A stretch of DNA of 64,000 nt from Methylobacterium sp. AMS5 (GCF_001542815.1 NZ_CP006992.1:5371451-5435450); one strand, 5' to 3'; shown: positions 8,562 through 19,522, counted from the stretch's first letter. Notes: generated by a model from the letters alone, not told the origin. Program-made: numbers and translations.

Positions 8562-9902
8562 TTAGGCCGCTGCGCGGGTGACGGCGTCCACGACTTCGTC
8601 CACGACCTCGGCGACGAGATCACGGTCGTCCCCCTCGGCCATCACCCGGATCACGGGCTCGGTACCGGAGGGGCGGATCACGAGGCGGCCCGATTGGCCG
8701 AGCCGGTCCTTGGCATGGGCGATGGCGGTGACGACCGAATCCGCGCGCAGGGGCTCACCGGAGCGGAAGCGGACGTTCTTGAGGATCTGCGGCAGCGGCT
8801 CGAAGCAGTGGCACACCTCGCTCACGGGCAGGTTGCGGCGCTTGACGACGCTGAGGAGCTGAAGCGCGGCCACCAGCCCGTCGCCCGTGGTCGCGTAATC
8901 CGACATGATGATGTGGCCGGACTGTTCTCCGCCGAGATTGTAGCCGTGCTGGCGCATATGTTCGAGCACGTAGCGATCGCCGACGGCCGTGCGGGCGAGG
9001 GTGAGACCGATGCTGTTGATGTAGCGTTCGAGGCCGAGATTCGACATGATCGTCGCGACCAGTCCCGGTTGGGTCAGGCGCTCATCCTCCTGCCACGAGC
9101 GGGCCACGGCCGCCATGAGCTGGTCGCCATCGACCTTCTGGCCCTTCTCATCGACGATCAGCACACGGTCGGCGTCGCCATCGAGGGCGATCCCGACATC
9201 GGCGCGCAGCTCCCGCACCTTCTGCACGAGGGTTTCGGGCGCGGTCGAGCCGACATCCTGGTTGATGTTGAACCCGTCCGGCTCGACACCGATGGAGATC
9301 ACTTCGGCGCCCAGTTCCCAAAGGGTTTCCGGCGCGACGCGGTAGGCCGCGCCGTTGGCGCAGTCGACGACAACCCGCAGACCGTCCAGGGTGACGTGGC
9401 GCGGGAGGGTGCGCTTGGCGAACTCGATGTAGCGGGCATGCACGCTCTCGATCCGCTTGGCGCGGCCGAGGTCGCGCGAAGCGGACAGGCGGTTGCGCAT
9501 GTCGCCGTCGATCAGGCTCTCGATCTCGAGTTCGAGCTCGTCGTTGAGCTTGAAGCCGTCGGGCCCGAACAGCTTGATGCCGTTATCCTCGAAGGGGTTG
9601 TGCGAGGCCGAAATCATCACGCCGATATCGGCGCGCATCGAGCGGGTCAGCATGGCGACGGCGGGGGTCGGCATCGGCCCGAGCAGCAGCACGTCCATGC
9701 CGACGGAGGTGAAGCCTGCGACGAGCGCGGTCTCGATCATGTATCCCGAGAGGCGGGTATCCTTGCCGATCACGACGCGGTGGCGGTGGTCGCCGCGTTG
9801 GAAGATCACGCCCGCGGCCTGCCCGACCTTGAGAGCAAGTTCCGGTGTGATGATGCCGTTGGCCCGTCCACGGATGCCGTCGGTTCCGAAGTGTTTGCGC
9901 AA
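8562..9902 (-). CDS. glmM: Phosphoglucosamine mutase GlmM
   Basis: This 446-residue enzyme interconverts glucosamine-6-phosphate and glucosamine-1-phosphate on the way to UDP-GlcNAc for peptidoglycan and lipopolysaccharide. It begins [11 protein letters not shown], as GlmM does. The phosphoserine loop is ISASHNPF (Ser about 100), the Mg-binding loop is [11 protein letters not shown] (about 240), the sugar-binding loop is GGEQSGHI, and the phosphate-binding loop near the C terminus is [13 protein letters not shown]. Length is normal. The start is a TTG at 9900-9902 with GGAGAAG just upstream; no ATG is possible at the conserved N terminus. The TauE/SafE gene lies between glmM and ftsH, breaking the common ftsH-glmM adjacency. 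Confidence 0.97.
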   Translation of the reverse strand: MRKHFGTDGIRGRANGIITPELALKVGQAAGVIFQRGDHRHRVVIGKDTRLSGYMIETALVAGFTSVGMDVLLLGPMPTPAVAMLTRSMRADIGVMISASHNPFEDNGIKLFGPDGFKLNDELELEIESLIDGDMRNRLSASRDLGRAKRIESVHARYIEFAKRTLPRHVTLDGLRVVVDCANGAAYRVAPETLWELGAEVISIGVEPDGFNINQDVGSTAPETLVQKVRELRADVGIALDGDADRVLIVDEKGQKVDGDQLMAAVARSWQEDERLTQPGLVATIMSNLGLERYINSIGLTLARTAVGDRYVLEHMRQHGYNLGGEQSGHIIMSDYATTGDGLVAALQLLSVVKRRNLPVSEVCHCFEPLPQILKNVRFRSGEPLRADSVVTAIAHAKDRLGQSGRLVIRPSGTEPVIRVMAEGDDRDLVAEVVDEVVDAVTRAAA

Positions 9903-10136
9903 CGTCGCTTCTCCGCACTCGGCGTGGTTCGCACCGCACCAGATTACCAGAATGGCACCCGGCCGGCAGAAAAGATCTCGGGTATCGTGAACCGGTTGCT
10001 CCGTGACAAAGGCGTTCGAAATGGGGCGGCCCGGCCGGTTTGGCCAGCGGCGCGTGCATCGTCCCGGACGTTGGATTCAGGCGGTGGCACGAGCCTGTTG
10101 TTTTTGCATGGCATTTTCCGAAAGCCGCAGGCTGCG

Positions 10137-10886
10137 CTATCGAAGAAGTTGCGGCAGGCCCGAGAGAAGCAGGGCGATGCCTGAGACGGTCAGAAGGCCG
10201 AGGACGAGCCGGCGAAACCCGGTCTCGCTCAAGCCGATATAGGCACGCGTGCCGATGATGGTCGGGATCAGCATGGCCGGCAGCACCACGAGGATCATCG
10301 GCAGCATGCTTCGTGTGACGATACCGGATGCGACGTAGACGGCCAGCGTGACGGCGAGCATCGATAGATTGAAGTTCTGGATGACGGCGCGCTGCACGTC
10401 ACGCTCGTAGCCGCGGAGCGTGCACCAGAGTGTCGGCAGCGTTCCCGTGAACCCGCCGAGGCCTCCGAGAATGCCGCCGCCAAGTCCGACGGCAGCGTCG
10501 GCGATACGGCCGCCGACGGTGATGCGCGGTAGATCCTTCGACAGGAGCATCGCGGGGCACCAGAGCACGAGAACGGCTCCGAGGATCGTCTTGAACCAGT
10601 GCATGTCGAGATGCGGCAGCAGGAGCGTCCCGAGCGGGACACCGGCAAGGCCGCCGAGCACGAACGGTGCCAGGAGGCGGAGATCGAAGCCCCTGCGCAT
10701 CGTGACCGCAGCAATGATCTGCCCCGTGAGCGCACCGGTCACCGCGAGGGCCGCTGCAAGCTGCGGGTCGATCACCCAGGCCCAGACCGACATGGCGACG
10801 AGGCCGAACGCGAAGCCCGACAGCCCTTGGACGAAGCCGGCGATGGCTGCGCCGAAGGCGACGATGAGATAGACCGAACTCGACAT
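10137..10886 (-). CDS. TauE/SafE (TSUP) family membrane transporter
   Basis: This 249-residue inner-membrane protein has about eight hydrophobic segments. It carries the TSUP-type repeats: GFVQGLSGFAFGLVAMSVW at the N terminus and GGGILGGLGGFTGTLPTLW at the start of the second half. This family exports sulfite, sulfoacetate or other small organosulfur and carboxylate anions, but the substrate here cannot be read. The frame extends far upstream in an Arg-rich region antisense to the ftsH end. The ATG at 10884-10886 is the start because it precedes the first membrane helix and follows the ftsH terminator. It sits between ftsH and glmM on the same strand but is separated from ftsH by that terminator. 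Confidence 0.88.
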   Translation of the reverse strand: MSSSVYLIVAFGAAIAGFVQGLSGFAFGLVAMSVWAWVIDPQLAAALAVTGALTGQIIAAVTMRRGFDLRLLAPFVLGGLAGVPLGTLLLPHLDMHWFKTILGAVLVLWCPAMLLSKDLPRITVGGRIADAAVGLGGGILGGLGGFTGTLPTLWCTLRGYERDVQRAVIQNFNLSMLAVTLAVYVASGIVTRSMLPMILVVLPAMLIPTIIGTRAYIGLSETGFRRLVLGLLTVSGIALLLSGLPQLLR

Positions 10887-10954
10887 GCGCCGGGTCTTTT
10901 CACCCTTGTCTTGGGGCACGGCCTGCCGATGCGCTGCCGCGCGCGATGGCCATG

Positions 10955-10981
10955 AAAAAGGGGCGCCTCGCGGCGCCCCTT
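10955..10981 (-). terminator. Rho-independent terminator of ftsH
   Basis: A perfect 10-bp GC-rich stem (10958-10967 with 10972-10981, 4-base loop) lies about 20 bases past the ftsH stop codon. It is followed on the minus strand by a T-run, the complement of AAAAA at 10955-10959. It ends the pal-cpoB-tilS-ftsH direction of transcription. Confidence 0.88.
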
Positions 10982-11001
10982 CTCCAGGTTCGATCCGGTG
11001 T

Positions 11002-12930
<1,929 letters not shown>

Positions 12931-13067
12931 CGATCGGTCCTGGGAGGCGTGCGAGCGTCGTCCCGCAATGTCGCGGCATACCCCACGCACTCCGGGCCAA
13001 TGTAGGCGGCGCCCCACCGGTTGCCAAGTAAATCGGATGCCCCTGCGTCGAGGGCGACCGCGTAACG

Positions 13068-14096
13068 TTAGCGGCGGCGATCCGGTGCCCTGCGCGGCGG
13101 CGCCGCGACAAGGCGGATTGTCCCCTCCCCTTCCGCCTCGATCAGGACCCCGCGGAGGGTGCGGCGCAACGCCCTCCTCTCGGTCAGAGCCGGCAGCAGC
13201 GCATCGAGCACCAGCGCTTCGAGCCGTTCCAGGCGCTTCGGAACGGGTGCTTCGTGAGCCGGCGCGACCGTGTCGAGAGCCGCGTCGATGACGCGCACGA
13301 CGATGGCGCATGGCTCGCGACACAGGCGCTGCCCGTCGAGACGCAGCCCACCATCGTCCGTGCGCGTGATCTCCGACAGGACAACCTCGGCACGCTGCCT
13401 CAGCGCCGTGTCGTCCCGCCGAGCGCGAACGGCAAGGCGGGCCAGCCGCGCCGCATTCAGGCCTTCCTCCGCAAGGAGCGGCAAGAGGCGGCGCAACCGG
13501 GCTCGGGTGAAGCGCTCATCCGTGTTGGAGGGATCGCACAGGAACGGGAGCCGGTGCATCTCGCAATAGGCCACCAGATCGACCTTCGAGAGGCTCAAGA
13601 AGGGCCGCACCAGCCGGATGCCCGGTGCCAGGGGGCGCTCGTCCCGCATCCCGGCGAGTCCGGAGGGCCCACTTCCGGCGATGAGCCGCATCAGCACGGT
13701 CTCGGCCTGATCGTCCAGTGTATGCGCGGTGAGAACGAGCCCCGCGCCGATCCCTGCGGCATGATCGGTCAGGAGCCTGTAGCGGGCGCTGCGCGCCGAG
13801 GCCTGGATACGGCTGCCACGTCGCGGCGCGTCCCAGGTCAGAATCGTGTGGACAAGGCCGAGTTCGGCGGCCAGGCGCCCAACCCCGAGCGCCTCATCGG
13901 CCGAACTTGGCCGGAGGGCGTGGTCCACCGTGGCGACGCGGAACCGGTCCTTCCCCACCCGGGCGGCCGCGTGCATCAGTGCCGTGGAATCGGGTCCGCC
14001 CGAGACCGCAATCAGTGCCGGGCCAGCGGGTTCGTTGAGGAATGGTGCGAGGGCGCGGTCGAGCCGGTCGTCGAGGGACGCGGGCGCTGCGCTCAA
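13068..14096 (-). CDS. tilS: tRNA(Ile)-lysidine synthase TilS
   Basis: This 342-residue PP-loop ATPase adds lysine to C34 of the tRNA-Ile that reads AUA, changing both its charging and its decoding. The PP-loop is SGGPDS (32-37), followed by VDHALRP and the [10 protein letters not shown] motif of the family. The C-terminal half is shorter and more divergent than E. coli TilS, as usual in alphaproteobacteria. The start is a TTG at 14094-14096 that overlaps the cpoB stop codon (TTGA), indicating translational coupling. Codon AUA is rare in DNA this GC rich, yet the enzyme remains essential. Confidence 0.93.
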   Translation of the reverse strand: MSAAPASLDDRLDRALAPFLNEPAGPALIAVSGGPDSTALMHAAARVGKDRFRVATVDHALRPSSADEALGVGRLAAELGLVHTILTWDAPRRGSRIQASARSARYRLLTDHAAGIGAGLVLTAHTLDDQAETVLMRLIAGSGPSGLAGMRDERPLAPGIRLVRPFLSLSKVDLVAYCEMHRLPFLCDPSNTDERFTRARLRRLLPLLAEEGLNAARLARLAVRARRDDTALRQRAEVVLSEITRTDDGGLRLDGQRLCREPCAIVVRVIDAALDTVAPAHEAPVPKRLERLEALVLDALLPALTERRALRRTLRGVLIEAEGEGTIRLVAAPPRRAPDRRR

Positions 14097-15118
14097 GCGG
14101 CGCAGCGGGCGCGCTTCTGCTCCCGCTCGACGCCTAGGCGCACGGTGGCGCCGGCGCTCGGAAACTTGCGCTCGACCTCGGCCAGCGTGGCGCAGGCCTG
14201 GGCCTTCGCGCCGAGCGCATGCAAGGAGGTGCCGAGCTTCAGCATCGCCTCAGGGGCGACGGGCGAATTCGCGTAGTCAGTCGAGACCTTCAGGAACTGC
14301 TCGGCGGCCTCGCGGGAGCGGCTGCGCTGGAGATAGCTTTCACCGAGCCAGTAGGTCGCCTTCGGCACCAGCCGGTCGCGCGGATGCGATTGGATGAACT
14401 GACGCAGGCTCATCTCGGCCTGCTCGTATTGGCGCTCGCGAATGAGAGCGTAAGCGACCTCGAAATCGGCCTGCGCGTCGCCGCTGCCGGTGGCGGCGAT
14501 GCTGGCGCTCCCGACGGGTGCTTCGAGCGGCGCAATCGACCCGGTGCGCGCGGGCGGCGGCGAGAGGTCCACCGGACCGCCGAAGCCGGGCGGCGGCAGA
14601 TCTCCGTCCTCCGACGAATCGGAATCCGCCTCCACCACCGTCGGGGCGACAGAGCGGCGCTGGGGTGCCTCCGCCTCGGCGATGGCGCCGGTCGGCAAGG
14701 GCAGCGAGGGCTGCGTCGTCCCGAGTGGCTTCGGGGCGCCCGGCGCATTCGGGTTCTGCTCCGGATCGAAGGCATCGCTGCGCTTACCGGGCCGGCCCTC
14801 ACCCGGATTGGTGCCATAGGGGGCGGCCGAGGGCGGGGGTGCTGCGGACGCCGGTGCCTTGCGGGTGGGCGCGGCGGCGCTCCCCTTCCCTTCTTGGAAG
14901 CGGAACTCGACATCCTCCTGGAACTTCCGAAGCTGTTCCTTGAGCTGCCGGTTCTCGTACTGGAGCGTCTCGATCTGTCCCGAGAGCTGCCGGGACACGT
15001 TCTCGAGACGGTTGAGACGCACCACGAGCTCCGACGCGTCCTGTGCCTGCGCGCCGCAGAGCACCGCTGGTGCGATCGCGAAACCGAGTCCGAGGGTCAG
15101 GAGGAGGCGGCGGAACAT
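14093..15118 (-). CDS. cpoB: Cell division coordinator CpoB (YbgF)
   Basis: This 341-residue periplasmic protein has a signal peptide (LLLTLGLGFAIAPAVLCGAQA) and a short coiled coil (about 30-75: LVVRLNRLENVSRQLSGQI). A Pro/Ala/Ser-rich linker of about 130 residues follows, then C-terminal TPR repeats (DFEVAYALIRERQYEQAEMSLRQF and PKATYWLGESYLQRSR). CpoB coordinates Tol-Pal constriction with PBP1B-driven wall synthesis. The linker is longer than in E. coli YbgF. The start is the ATG at 15116-15118, which begins the signal peptide. The stop overlaps the tilS start, and pal lies upstream, as in many proteobacteria. Confidence 0.93.
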   Translation of the reverse strand: MFRRLLLTLGLGFAIAPAVLCGAQAQDASELVVRLNRLENVSRQLSGQIETLQYENRQLKEQLRKFQEDVEFRFQEGKGSAAAPTRKAPASAAPPPSAAPYGTNPGEGRPGKRSDAFDPEQNPNAPGAPKPLGTTQPSLPLPTGAIAEAEAPQRRSVAPTVVEADSDSSEDGDLPPPGFGGPVDLSPPPARTGSIAPLEAPVGSASIAATGSGDAQADFEVAYALIRERQYEQAEMSLRQFIQSHPRDRLVPKATYWLGESYLQRSRSREAAEQFLKVSTDYANSPVAPEAMLKLGTSLHALGAKAQACATLAEVERKFPSAGATVRLGVEREQKRARCAA

Positions 15119-15291
15119 GGCGGCTGGCACCGATCGGTCTTCTGGTTCGCGGCCGACGTCGTGTCCTTCCCGAACCCTCCGCTGCGCCGTCGCGGCCGGA
15201 GCGGCGACGGTCGACGACCGAAGGTTCGATGAGACACGCTTACCCGATAGCAGATGGCCCGGTCGGCCGCAAAACCGGGCCCGCACCCGTC

Positions 15292-15804
15292 TCAGGAGCC
15301 GGCGCCGCCGTCCAGAACGCTGACGGAGCGGCGGTTCTGCGACCAGCAGGAGATGTCGTTGCAAACCGCCACCGGGCGCTCCTTGCCGTAGGACACCGTC
15401 CGCATCCGCGAGGCCGAGATGCCGCGGGAGGCGAGGTAATCCTGCACCGTCTGTGCCCGGCGGGCGCCGAGGGAGTAGTTGTACTCTCGCGTGCCGCGCT
15501 CGTCGGCATGGCCCTCAATGAGGAAGCTGTAACGCGGGTACCGCTGGAGCCACGATGCCTGCTTGTCGAGGGTCGCGGTCGCGGTCGGGGTGAGATCGGT
15601 CGAGTCGGATTCGAAGAATACCCGGTCGCCGATATTCACCACGAAATCCTGGGCGCTGCCGGGGCGGGCCGCGCCTCCGGCGCCGCCGGCACCGAAGCCG
15701 GACGCATCGGCAAGATCGCTGTCCTTGCTGCAGGCCCCGAGGCCGAGTGCGGCGCAAAGTGCCAGCGTCAGGGAAAGCCCACGGAAACGCGCGGGTGTCG
15801 ACAT
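15292..15804 (-). CDS. pal: Peptidoglycan-associated lipoprotein Pal
   Basis: This 170-residue outer-membrane lipoprotein has a signal sequence with lipobox LGAC (Cys about 25), a short Gly-rich linker and an OmpA domain. The domain has FESDSTDLTPTA, the peptidoglycan-binding IEGHADERGTREYN segment and GARRAQTVQDYLASRG, all strongly conserved in Pal. Pal tethers the outer membrane to the wall and to the TolQRAB machine during division. The ATG at 15802-15804 starts the signal peptide. The tolQRAB genes that normally lie upstream are absent: the next upstream gene is an Hpt protein 380 bases away. Confidence 0.96.
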   Translation of the reverse strand: MSTPARFRGLSLTLALCAALGLGACSKDSDLADASGFGAGGAGGAARPGSAQDFVVNIGDRVFFESDSTDLTPTATATLDKQASWLQRYPRYSFLIEGHADERGTREYNYSLGARRAQTVQDYLASRGISASRMRTVSYGKERPVAVCNDISCWSQNRRSVSVLDGGAGS

Positions 15805-16186
15805 CGTCACTCTCCTCACGGCCGAGCCGTGCCGGTTGTCCTGCCGGTGCCCGCTCCAATCGTCTGGCGAAAGGGGCCGGCTCCGAATCTCAGTTTGAAG
15901 GCGCTCCCGATGACCGGACACGGATCCGTGTCGGCCCCAAGCGTTTCATGCCGAATAGTGTAGCCGCGGATGGTTAAGTGTCTCTCACGGAAGCACCCGC
16001 ACCGCTGTCTGTCCGCGAGACGGGCCGGACGGCGGCTGCGCCGCCGCGACCGCATCGACCGACGACCGATCCAAGCTCGACCGCAGCGACCTCAGTGTTC
16101 TGCTCAAGATTGCGGCGGGCCGTGGGCGCGAGAGGAAACGGCTCCGCTTTGACGATTGACGTTGCGGTGCGGCAACAGAAGCGGTG
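15805..16186. other. Intergenic region upstream of pal
   Basis: This region of about 380 bases should hold the promoter for the pal-cpoB-tilS-ftsH run. The only structure recognised is a partial copy of the palindromic repeat starting near 15973. The open frames are compositionally biased and unconvincing. Confidence 0.5.
15973..16020 (+). repeat. Partial, diverged copy of the 79-bp palindromic repeat
   Basis: The first 14 bases (TAAGTGTCTCTCAC) are identical to the left end of the copy at 19280-19358. The following 30 bases keep scattered matches (CCCGC, GCTGTC, GCGAGA). The right half is not recognisable, so this is either a truncated copy or an old one. Confidence 0.5.
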
Positions 16187-16540
16187 TCACACGCCGCGCA
16201 ACGTCGCGATCGCGTTCCGTGCCTGGCGGGCGGCGTCAACCGCGGCGCCCAGCGGCGCCGCGATCTCTGCGCCGCTCAGACAGGCCTGCTCCAGAGCTGC
16301 ACAGGCGCCCGACAGACGGCTGAAGGAGAGCGCACCGCTCGACGAGACGAGGATGTGTGCGTCGCTGGCAAGCCGCGACGCTTCACGGGCGGGCGGATCG
16401 AGGCGGATCGCGATCTCGTGGTCGAGGACTTCGAGCAGCTCCATGAGGCGGGTGCGGCCGAACAGATCCTCCAACTCCGCCAGCGCGTCGGCATCGAAGG
16501 CTGGTGCCTGGGCGGGACGCTGCGCGTCAGGCTCATTCAT
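16187..16540 (-). CDS. Hpt (histidine phosphotransfer) domain protein
   Basis: This is a 117-residue soluble helical protein. The segment DAHILVSSSGALSFSRLSGACAALE has the H-x-L-x-x-S-S-G pattern around the phosphorylatable histidine of Hpt domains, with Val in place of the usual Lys after the Leu. The helices before and after it (LFGRTRLMELLEVLDHEI; AAVDAARQARNAIATL) complete the four-helix bundle. Hpt proteins relay phosphate between hybrid kinases and receivers. A single-receiver response regulator starts about 100 bases away on the opposite strand, so a phosphorelay pairing is plausible but inferred. Confidence 0.75.
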   Translation of the reverse strand: MNEPDAQRPAQAPAFDADALAELEDLFGRTRLMELLEVLDHEIAIRLDPPAREASRLASDAHILVSSSGALSFSRLSGACAALEQACLSGAEIAAPLGAAVDAARQARNAIATLRGV

Positions 16541-16642
16541 TCCATTGCTCAGCTTTGCGAAAACTTGCTATGCGGCGGTGGAGTTAATGATGCATTAACT
16601 GTTCCGCCATGTGATGGGCGCGCCGCAAACTGGATAAGGGCC

Positions 16643-17041
16643 ATGCCTTCCGCCCCGACCGTGCTCATCGTCGAGGACAATTACCTGCTACTTGAGATGC
16701 TGACTCGGCTTTGCGAGCGCGAGGGCATGCGCGTTCTCGCAGCGTCGAGCGGCGAGGCGGCGCTGACGACGTTGCGGGACGGGGGCGAGGCCATCGATTG
16801 GCTGCTCACCGACATTCTCCTCCCTGGTCTGATCGACGGCTGGACCGTGGCTGCCGCCTATCGCGAGCGTCATCCGAGGCGGCCGGTCGTCTACGCCTCG
16901 ACCGCGGCGCAGATCGAGAGCCGCACGGTTCCCGGGAGTATCTATATCCGTAAGCCGTTCCAGGCCCGGGAGATCGTGGAACTGGCAAGCGTCATGGCTG
17001 CGTCGCGCGGCGTCGGAGACGCGCGCCGCGTCGCCGGCTGA
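16643..17041 (+). CDS. Single-domain response regulator
   Basis: This 132-residue protein consists only of a receiver domain. The acidic pocket is VEDN near the N terminus, the phosphoacceptor Asp is in LLTDILLPG, the switch Ser/Thr is in VVYASTAA, and the conserved Lys is in YIRKPFQ. There is no output domain. The ATG at 16643-16645 starts exactly at the receiver fold. It is divergent from the Hpt gene, and the intervening 100 bases should hold both promoters. A diverged palindromic repeat starts at its stop codon. Confidence 0.9.
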   Translation: MPSAPTVLIVEDNYLLLEMLTRLCEREGMRVLAASSGEAALTTLRDGGEAIDWLLTDILLPGLIDGWTVAAAYRERHPRRPVVYASTAAQIESRTVPGSIYIRKPFQAREIVELASVMAASRGVGDARRVAG

Positions 17042-17119
17042 GTGGGTTCCGACAAGACCACTGCGCCGCCGTTGTCGCGAGAACGGAAGCGGTTGGAAGT
17101 CGGGCGATTGGGGCGGCAT
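17040..17119 (+). repeat. Diverged copy of the 79-bp palindromic repeat
   Basis: Starting at the stop codon of the response regulator, 80 bases align end to end with the copy at 19280-19358. Both have GTG near the left end, a CCGCCG/CGTTGTCGC core, a GAGAACGG block, GGTT, and a G-rich right arm ending in GGCGGCA. Identity is lower than among the three best copies. Confidence 0.5.
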
Positions 17120-17145
17120 GCCCATCCCGTCCGCGCTGAATCGAT

Positions 17146-18168
17146 CTACGCCGCACCGAAGAGCGAGCAGATCTCCGGATCCTTCTCCCAAGCCTCGACC
17201 CGCGCATTGGTGAGGTCCTCCGACCGCTGCCGCGCGTAGAGGGCAAAGCTCTCGGCCACGAAATCCGGCAGATCGAGCAGGCGCGGCGCGGCGCGGCGGC
17301 CGTCGCCCTTGAACAGCGTCGAGCCCGCCACGCCGTAGCGTTCGGCAATACCCGGCAGGACGGGCCAGACCGGCTCGGACGTCAGCGCATCGGGGGCGTA
17401 GGTGTGGACTGGGATGTCGAGCGGGTCGCAGCCGGTCTCGCGGGCGAGGCGCCGGGCGATGTCGCCCAGCACGTGCAGGTGCGGGTGGTTGATGACGTGC
17501 ATGAACACGCCGCCGCGGCTCCACAGCGCGAATTCCCGCTCCAGGCCGAACCCGACGTCGCGGGCGGTGCGCAGCAGGTAGTCCGCGCTCGCCTGCCACA
17601 GGTCGAAGTAGCCGAGCCGCTCGAAGACGGCACCGGTATAGAGCCGCAGGGTCGCCTCGACGCTCAGGCCCTGGCGGAAGCCGTGGAGCGCGATCGCCGA
17701 GTGATACGGCCCGATCGGCGAGGCGACGAGACGAGACAGCCTCAGGCTCGCTTCGTCGCCGACATGGATGAGATCGGGATGGAAGCCGGAAAACAGGATC
17801 GTTGGAAACAGCCGCAGCCCCGGCACGCGTTCGGCGAGCCCGTGGACGTTGCCGCCCGCGACGAAGCCCGTGGGAAAGAAATGCGAGAAGACGTGATCGG
17901 CATCCCCGAGATGGTGTGCCAGCCGGTCGAGATGCCCGAACCGTCGGCCGAGCCCGGCGACGAGAAGCGTCTCGACCGCGGCGCCCGGCAGCAACAACCG
18001 CAGCGCCTGCGCGATGCCGGCCGCCTGACAATTGCCGATCACCGCGATCCGCGGGCGGCCGGCCGGTCGCCGCCACGGTCTCGCCCAGGATCGCGGGGAG
18101 AACGGCTGCGCCGCGAAGGCCCGGACGGCCGGGGCGAGCGGTTTGAAAAGGGCGGGGAGCGGGGCCAA
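17146..18168 (-). CDS. WcbI-like polysaccharide biosynthesis protein
   Basis: The core begins RIAVIGNCQAAGIAQAL, the signature opening of the WcbI family of capsule/polysaccharide acyltransferase-like proteins, whose fold is related to SGNH hydrolases. Further conserved pieces are HVFSHFFPTGF, SGFHPDLIHVG, SPIGPYHSAIAL and the INHPHLHVLGDIARRL segment, whose His residues would suit a catalytic or ligand role. The start is uncertain: no ATG lies in frame near the core and the far upstream frame is antisense to the GSCFA gene. TTG at 18166-18168 is used here; CTG at 18199-18201 is another option. It is divergent from the GSCFA gene, so the two may act on the same glycan. Confidence 0.75.
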   Translation of the reverse strand: MAPLPALFKPLAPAVRAFAAQPFSPRSWARPWRRPAGRPRIAVIGNCQAAGIAQALRLLLPGAAVETLLVAGLGRRFGHLDRLAHHLGDADHVFSHFFPTGFVAGGNVHGLAERVPGLRLFPTILFSGFHPDLIHVGDEASLRLSRLVASPIGPYHSAIALHGFRQGLSVEATLRLYTGAVFERLGYFDLWQASADYLLRTARDVGFGLEREFALWSRGGVFMHVINHPHLHVLGDIARRLARETGCDPLDIPVHTYAPDALTSEPVWPVLPGIAERYGVAGSTLFKGDGRRAAPRLLDLPDFVAESFALYARQRSEDLTNARVEAWEKDPEICSLFGAA

Positions 18169-18215
18169 GCGGCGCGCGGCCTCTCGCGGGCATGCGTGCA
18201 GGATCGGATCAGGCG

Positions 18216-19277
18216 ATGAACCCTTACCGCGATCTACCGGCCGAGCGCTTCTGGCGCAAGGCGGTGGCGGGCGTGCCGCCCTTCGCCCTCGATCCGGGTC
18301 CGCGCGGGACCTTTCGCATCGCCCGCACCGATCGGGTCGCGACCGCCGGCTCCTGCTTTGCACAACGCGTCTCGCAGGCGCTGGTCCGTGGCGGATTCCG
18401 CTACCACGTCACGGAAACCGCACCCGAAGGGTTGAGCGAGGCCGAGGCGACCGCGCGTCAGTTCGGCACCTTCTCGGCGCGTTACGGCAATCTCTACGGC
18501 CCGCGCCAGTTCGTGCAGCTCTTCGACCGGGCTTTCGGCGCCTTCGATCCACAGCTCAAGGCATGGCAGCGGGACGACGGACGCTTCGTCGATCCGTTCC
18601 GCCCGACCATCGAACCCGATGGCTTCGCCGACGAGGCCGCGGTGATCGAAGCCCGTGAAACCCATCTCGCCCGGGTGCGTGACCTTTTCGAGAGCCTCGA
18701 CGTGCTGGTCGTGACGCTCGGCCTTACCGAGGGCTGGCGTTGCCGTGCCGACGGGGCGGCGCTTTCCCTCGCGCCGGGGGTCGCGGGCGGGCAGTTCGAT
18801 CCGCAGGAGGTCGCCTTCGTCAATGCGGGCACGGCCGAGGTGATCGCCGACGTCAACGGGTTTCTCGATCGGCTCTGGAGCGTGAATGGGCGTGCGCGGG
18901 TCATCCTCACCGTCTCGCCGGTGCCGCTGATCGCGACCTATTGCGATCAACACGTTCTCGTCGCGAACGCACACTCGAAGGCGGTGCTGCGGGCCGCCGC
19001 CGGGGAGGTCTGCGAACGCAACGATCCGCGCCTCGTTTACTTCCCGTCCTACGAGATCATCACGAGCCACACCAATGGCGGGCGCTACTACGAGGAAGAC
19101 CAGCGCGGCATCGCCGAGGCCGGCGTCGCCCACGTGATGCGCGCCTTCATGGCGAGCTTCGCCCCCGGTTCGGCCGAGAAGCCGCAGCCGCAGCCCTCCC
19201 ACGACAGCCAAGCGGAGTTCGCCGGCACCGCAGGCGTCATCTGCGACGAGGAGACGATCGAGCGCAGCCTCGCCTGA
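18216..19277 (+). CDS. GSCFA-domain protein
   Basis: This 353-residue protein is named for its motif, here ATAGSCFAQRVSQAL at about residue 47. Downstream are GTFSARYGNLYGPRQFVQL, VTLGLTEGWR, LTVSPVPLIATY and YFPSYEII, all typical of the GSCFA family, an SGNH-like hydrolase/transferase group linked to glycan modification. The ATG at 18216 (NPYRDLP) is preferred over one 24 bases upstream because the family N terminus begins here. The divergent neighbour is a WcbI-like protein with the comparable GNCQA motif. Substrate is unknown. Confidence 0.85.
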   Translation: MNPYRDLPAERFWRKAVAGVPPFALDPGPRGTFRIARTDRVATAGSCFAQRVSQALVRGGFRYHVTETAPEGLSEAEATARQFGTFSARYGNLYGPRQFVQLFDRAFGAFDPQLKAWQRDDGRFVDPFRPTIEPDGFADEAAVIEARETHLARVRDLFESLDVLVVTLGLTEGWRCRADGAALSLAPGVAGGQFDPQEVAFVNAGTAEVIADVNGFLDRLWSVNGRARVILTVSPVPLIATYCDQHVLVANAHSKAVLRAAAGEVCERNDPRLVYFPSYEIITSHTNGGRYYEEDQRGIAEAGVAHVMRAFMASFAPGSAEKPQPQPSHDSQAEFAGTAGVICDEETIERSLA

Positions 19278-19279
19278 TA

Positions 19280-19358
19280 AGTGTCTCTCACAAAACTCCC
19301 GCCGCGCTGTCATCGCCAGAACGAGAACGGTTAGAGACCGGGGGGTTTGCGAGGCACT
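19280..19358 (+). repeat. 79-bp palindromic intergenic repeat, copy A
   Basis: The element begins just after the stop codon of the GSCFA gene. Its ends are imperfect inverted repeats (AGTGTCTCTCACAAA against the reverse of TTTGCGAGGCACT). The internal core includes CGCGCTGTCATCGCC and AACGAGAACGG. Copies of the same 79-bp length are at 22600-22678 and, inverted, at 58327-58405. Confidence 0.8.
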
Positions 19359-19522
19359 CTAAGCGTTCCGCTCGATCCGAGGGGGGAAGCGTAACGCTCC
19401 GCCCGCGCGACGCGCGAGGAGTCGACCCATCCTGCAGGCCCGACGGGATCCCGCCGAGGCCCAAATCCGCCATCCCAATCCGCCATCCCGAGGGGATCAA
19501 CCGGATTTGAGAGGAAAGGAGG

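Noticed and set aside
15978..16598. A 206-codon frame overlapping the Hpt gene on the other strand
   Set aside because: The minus-strand Hpt protein has a recognisable fold and better codon use.
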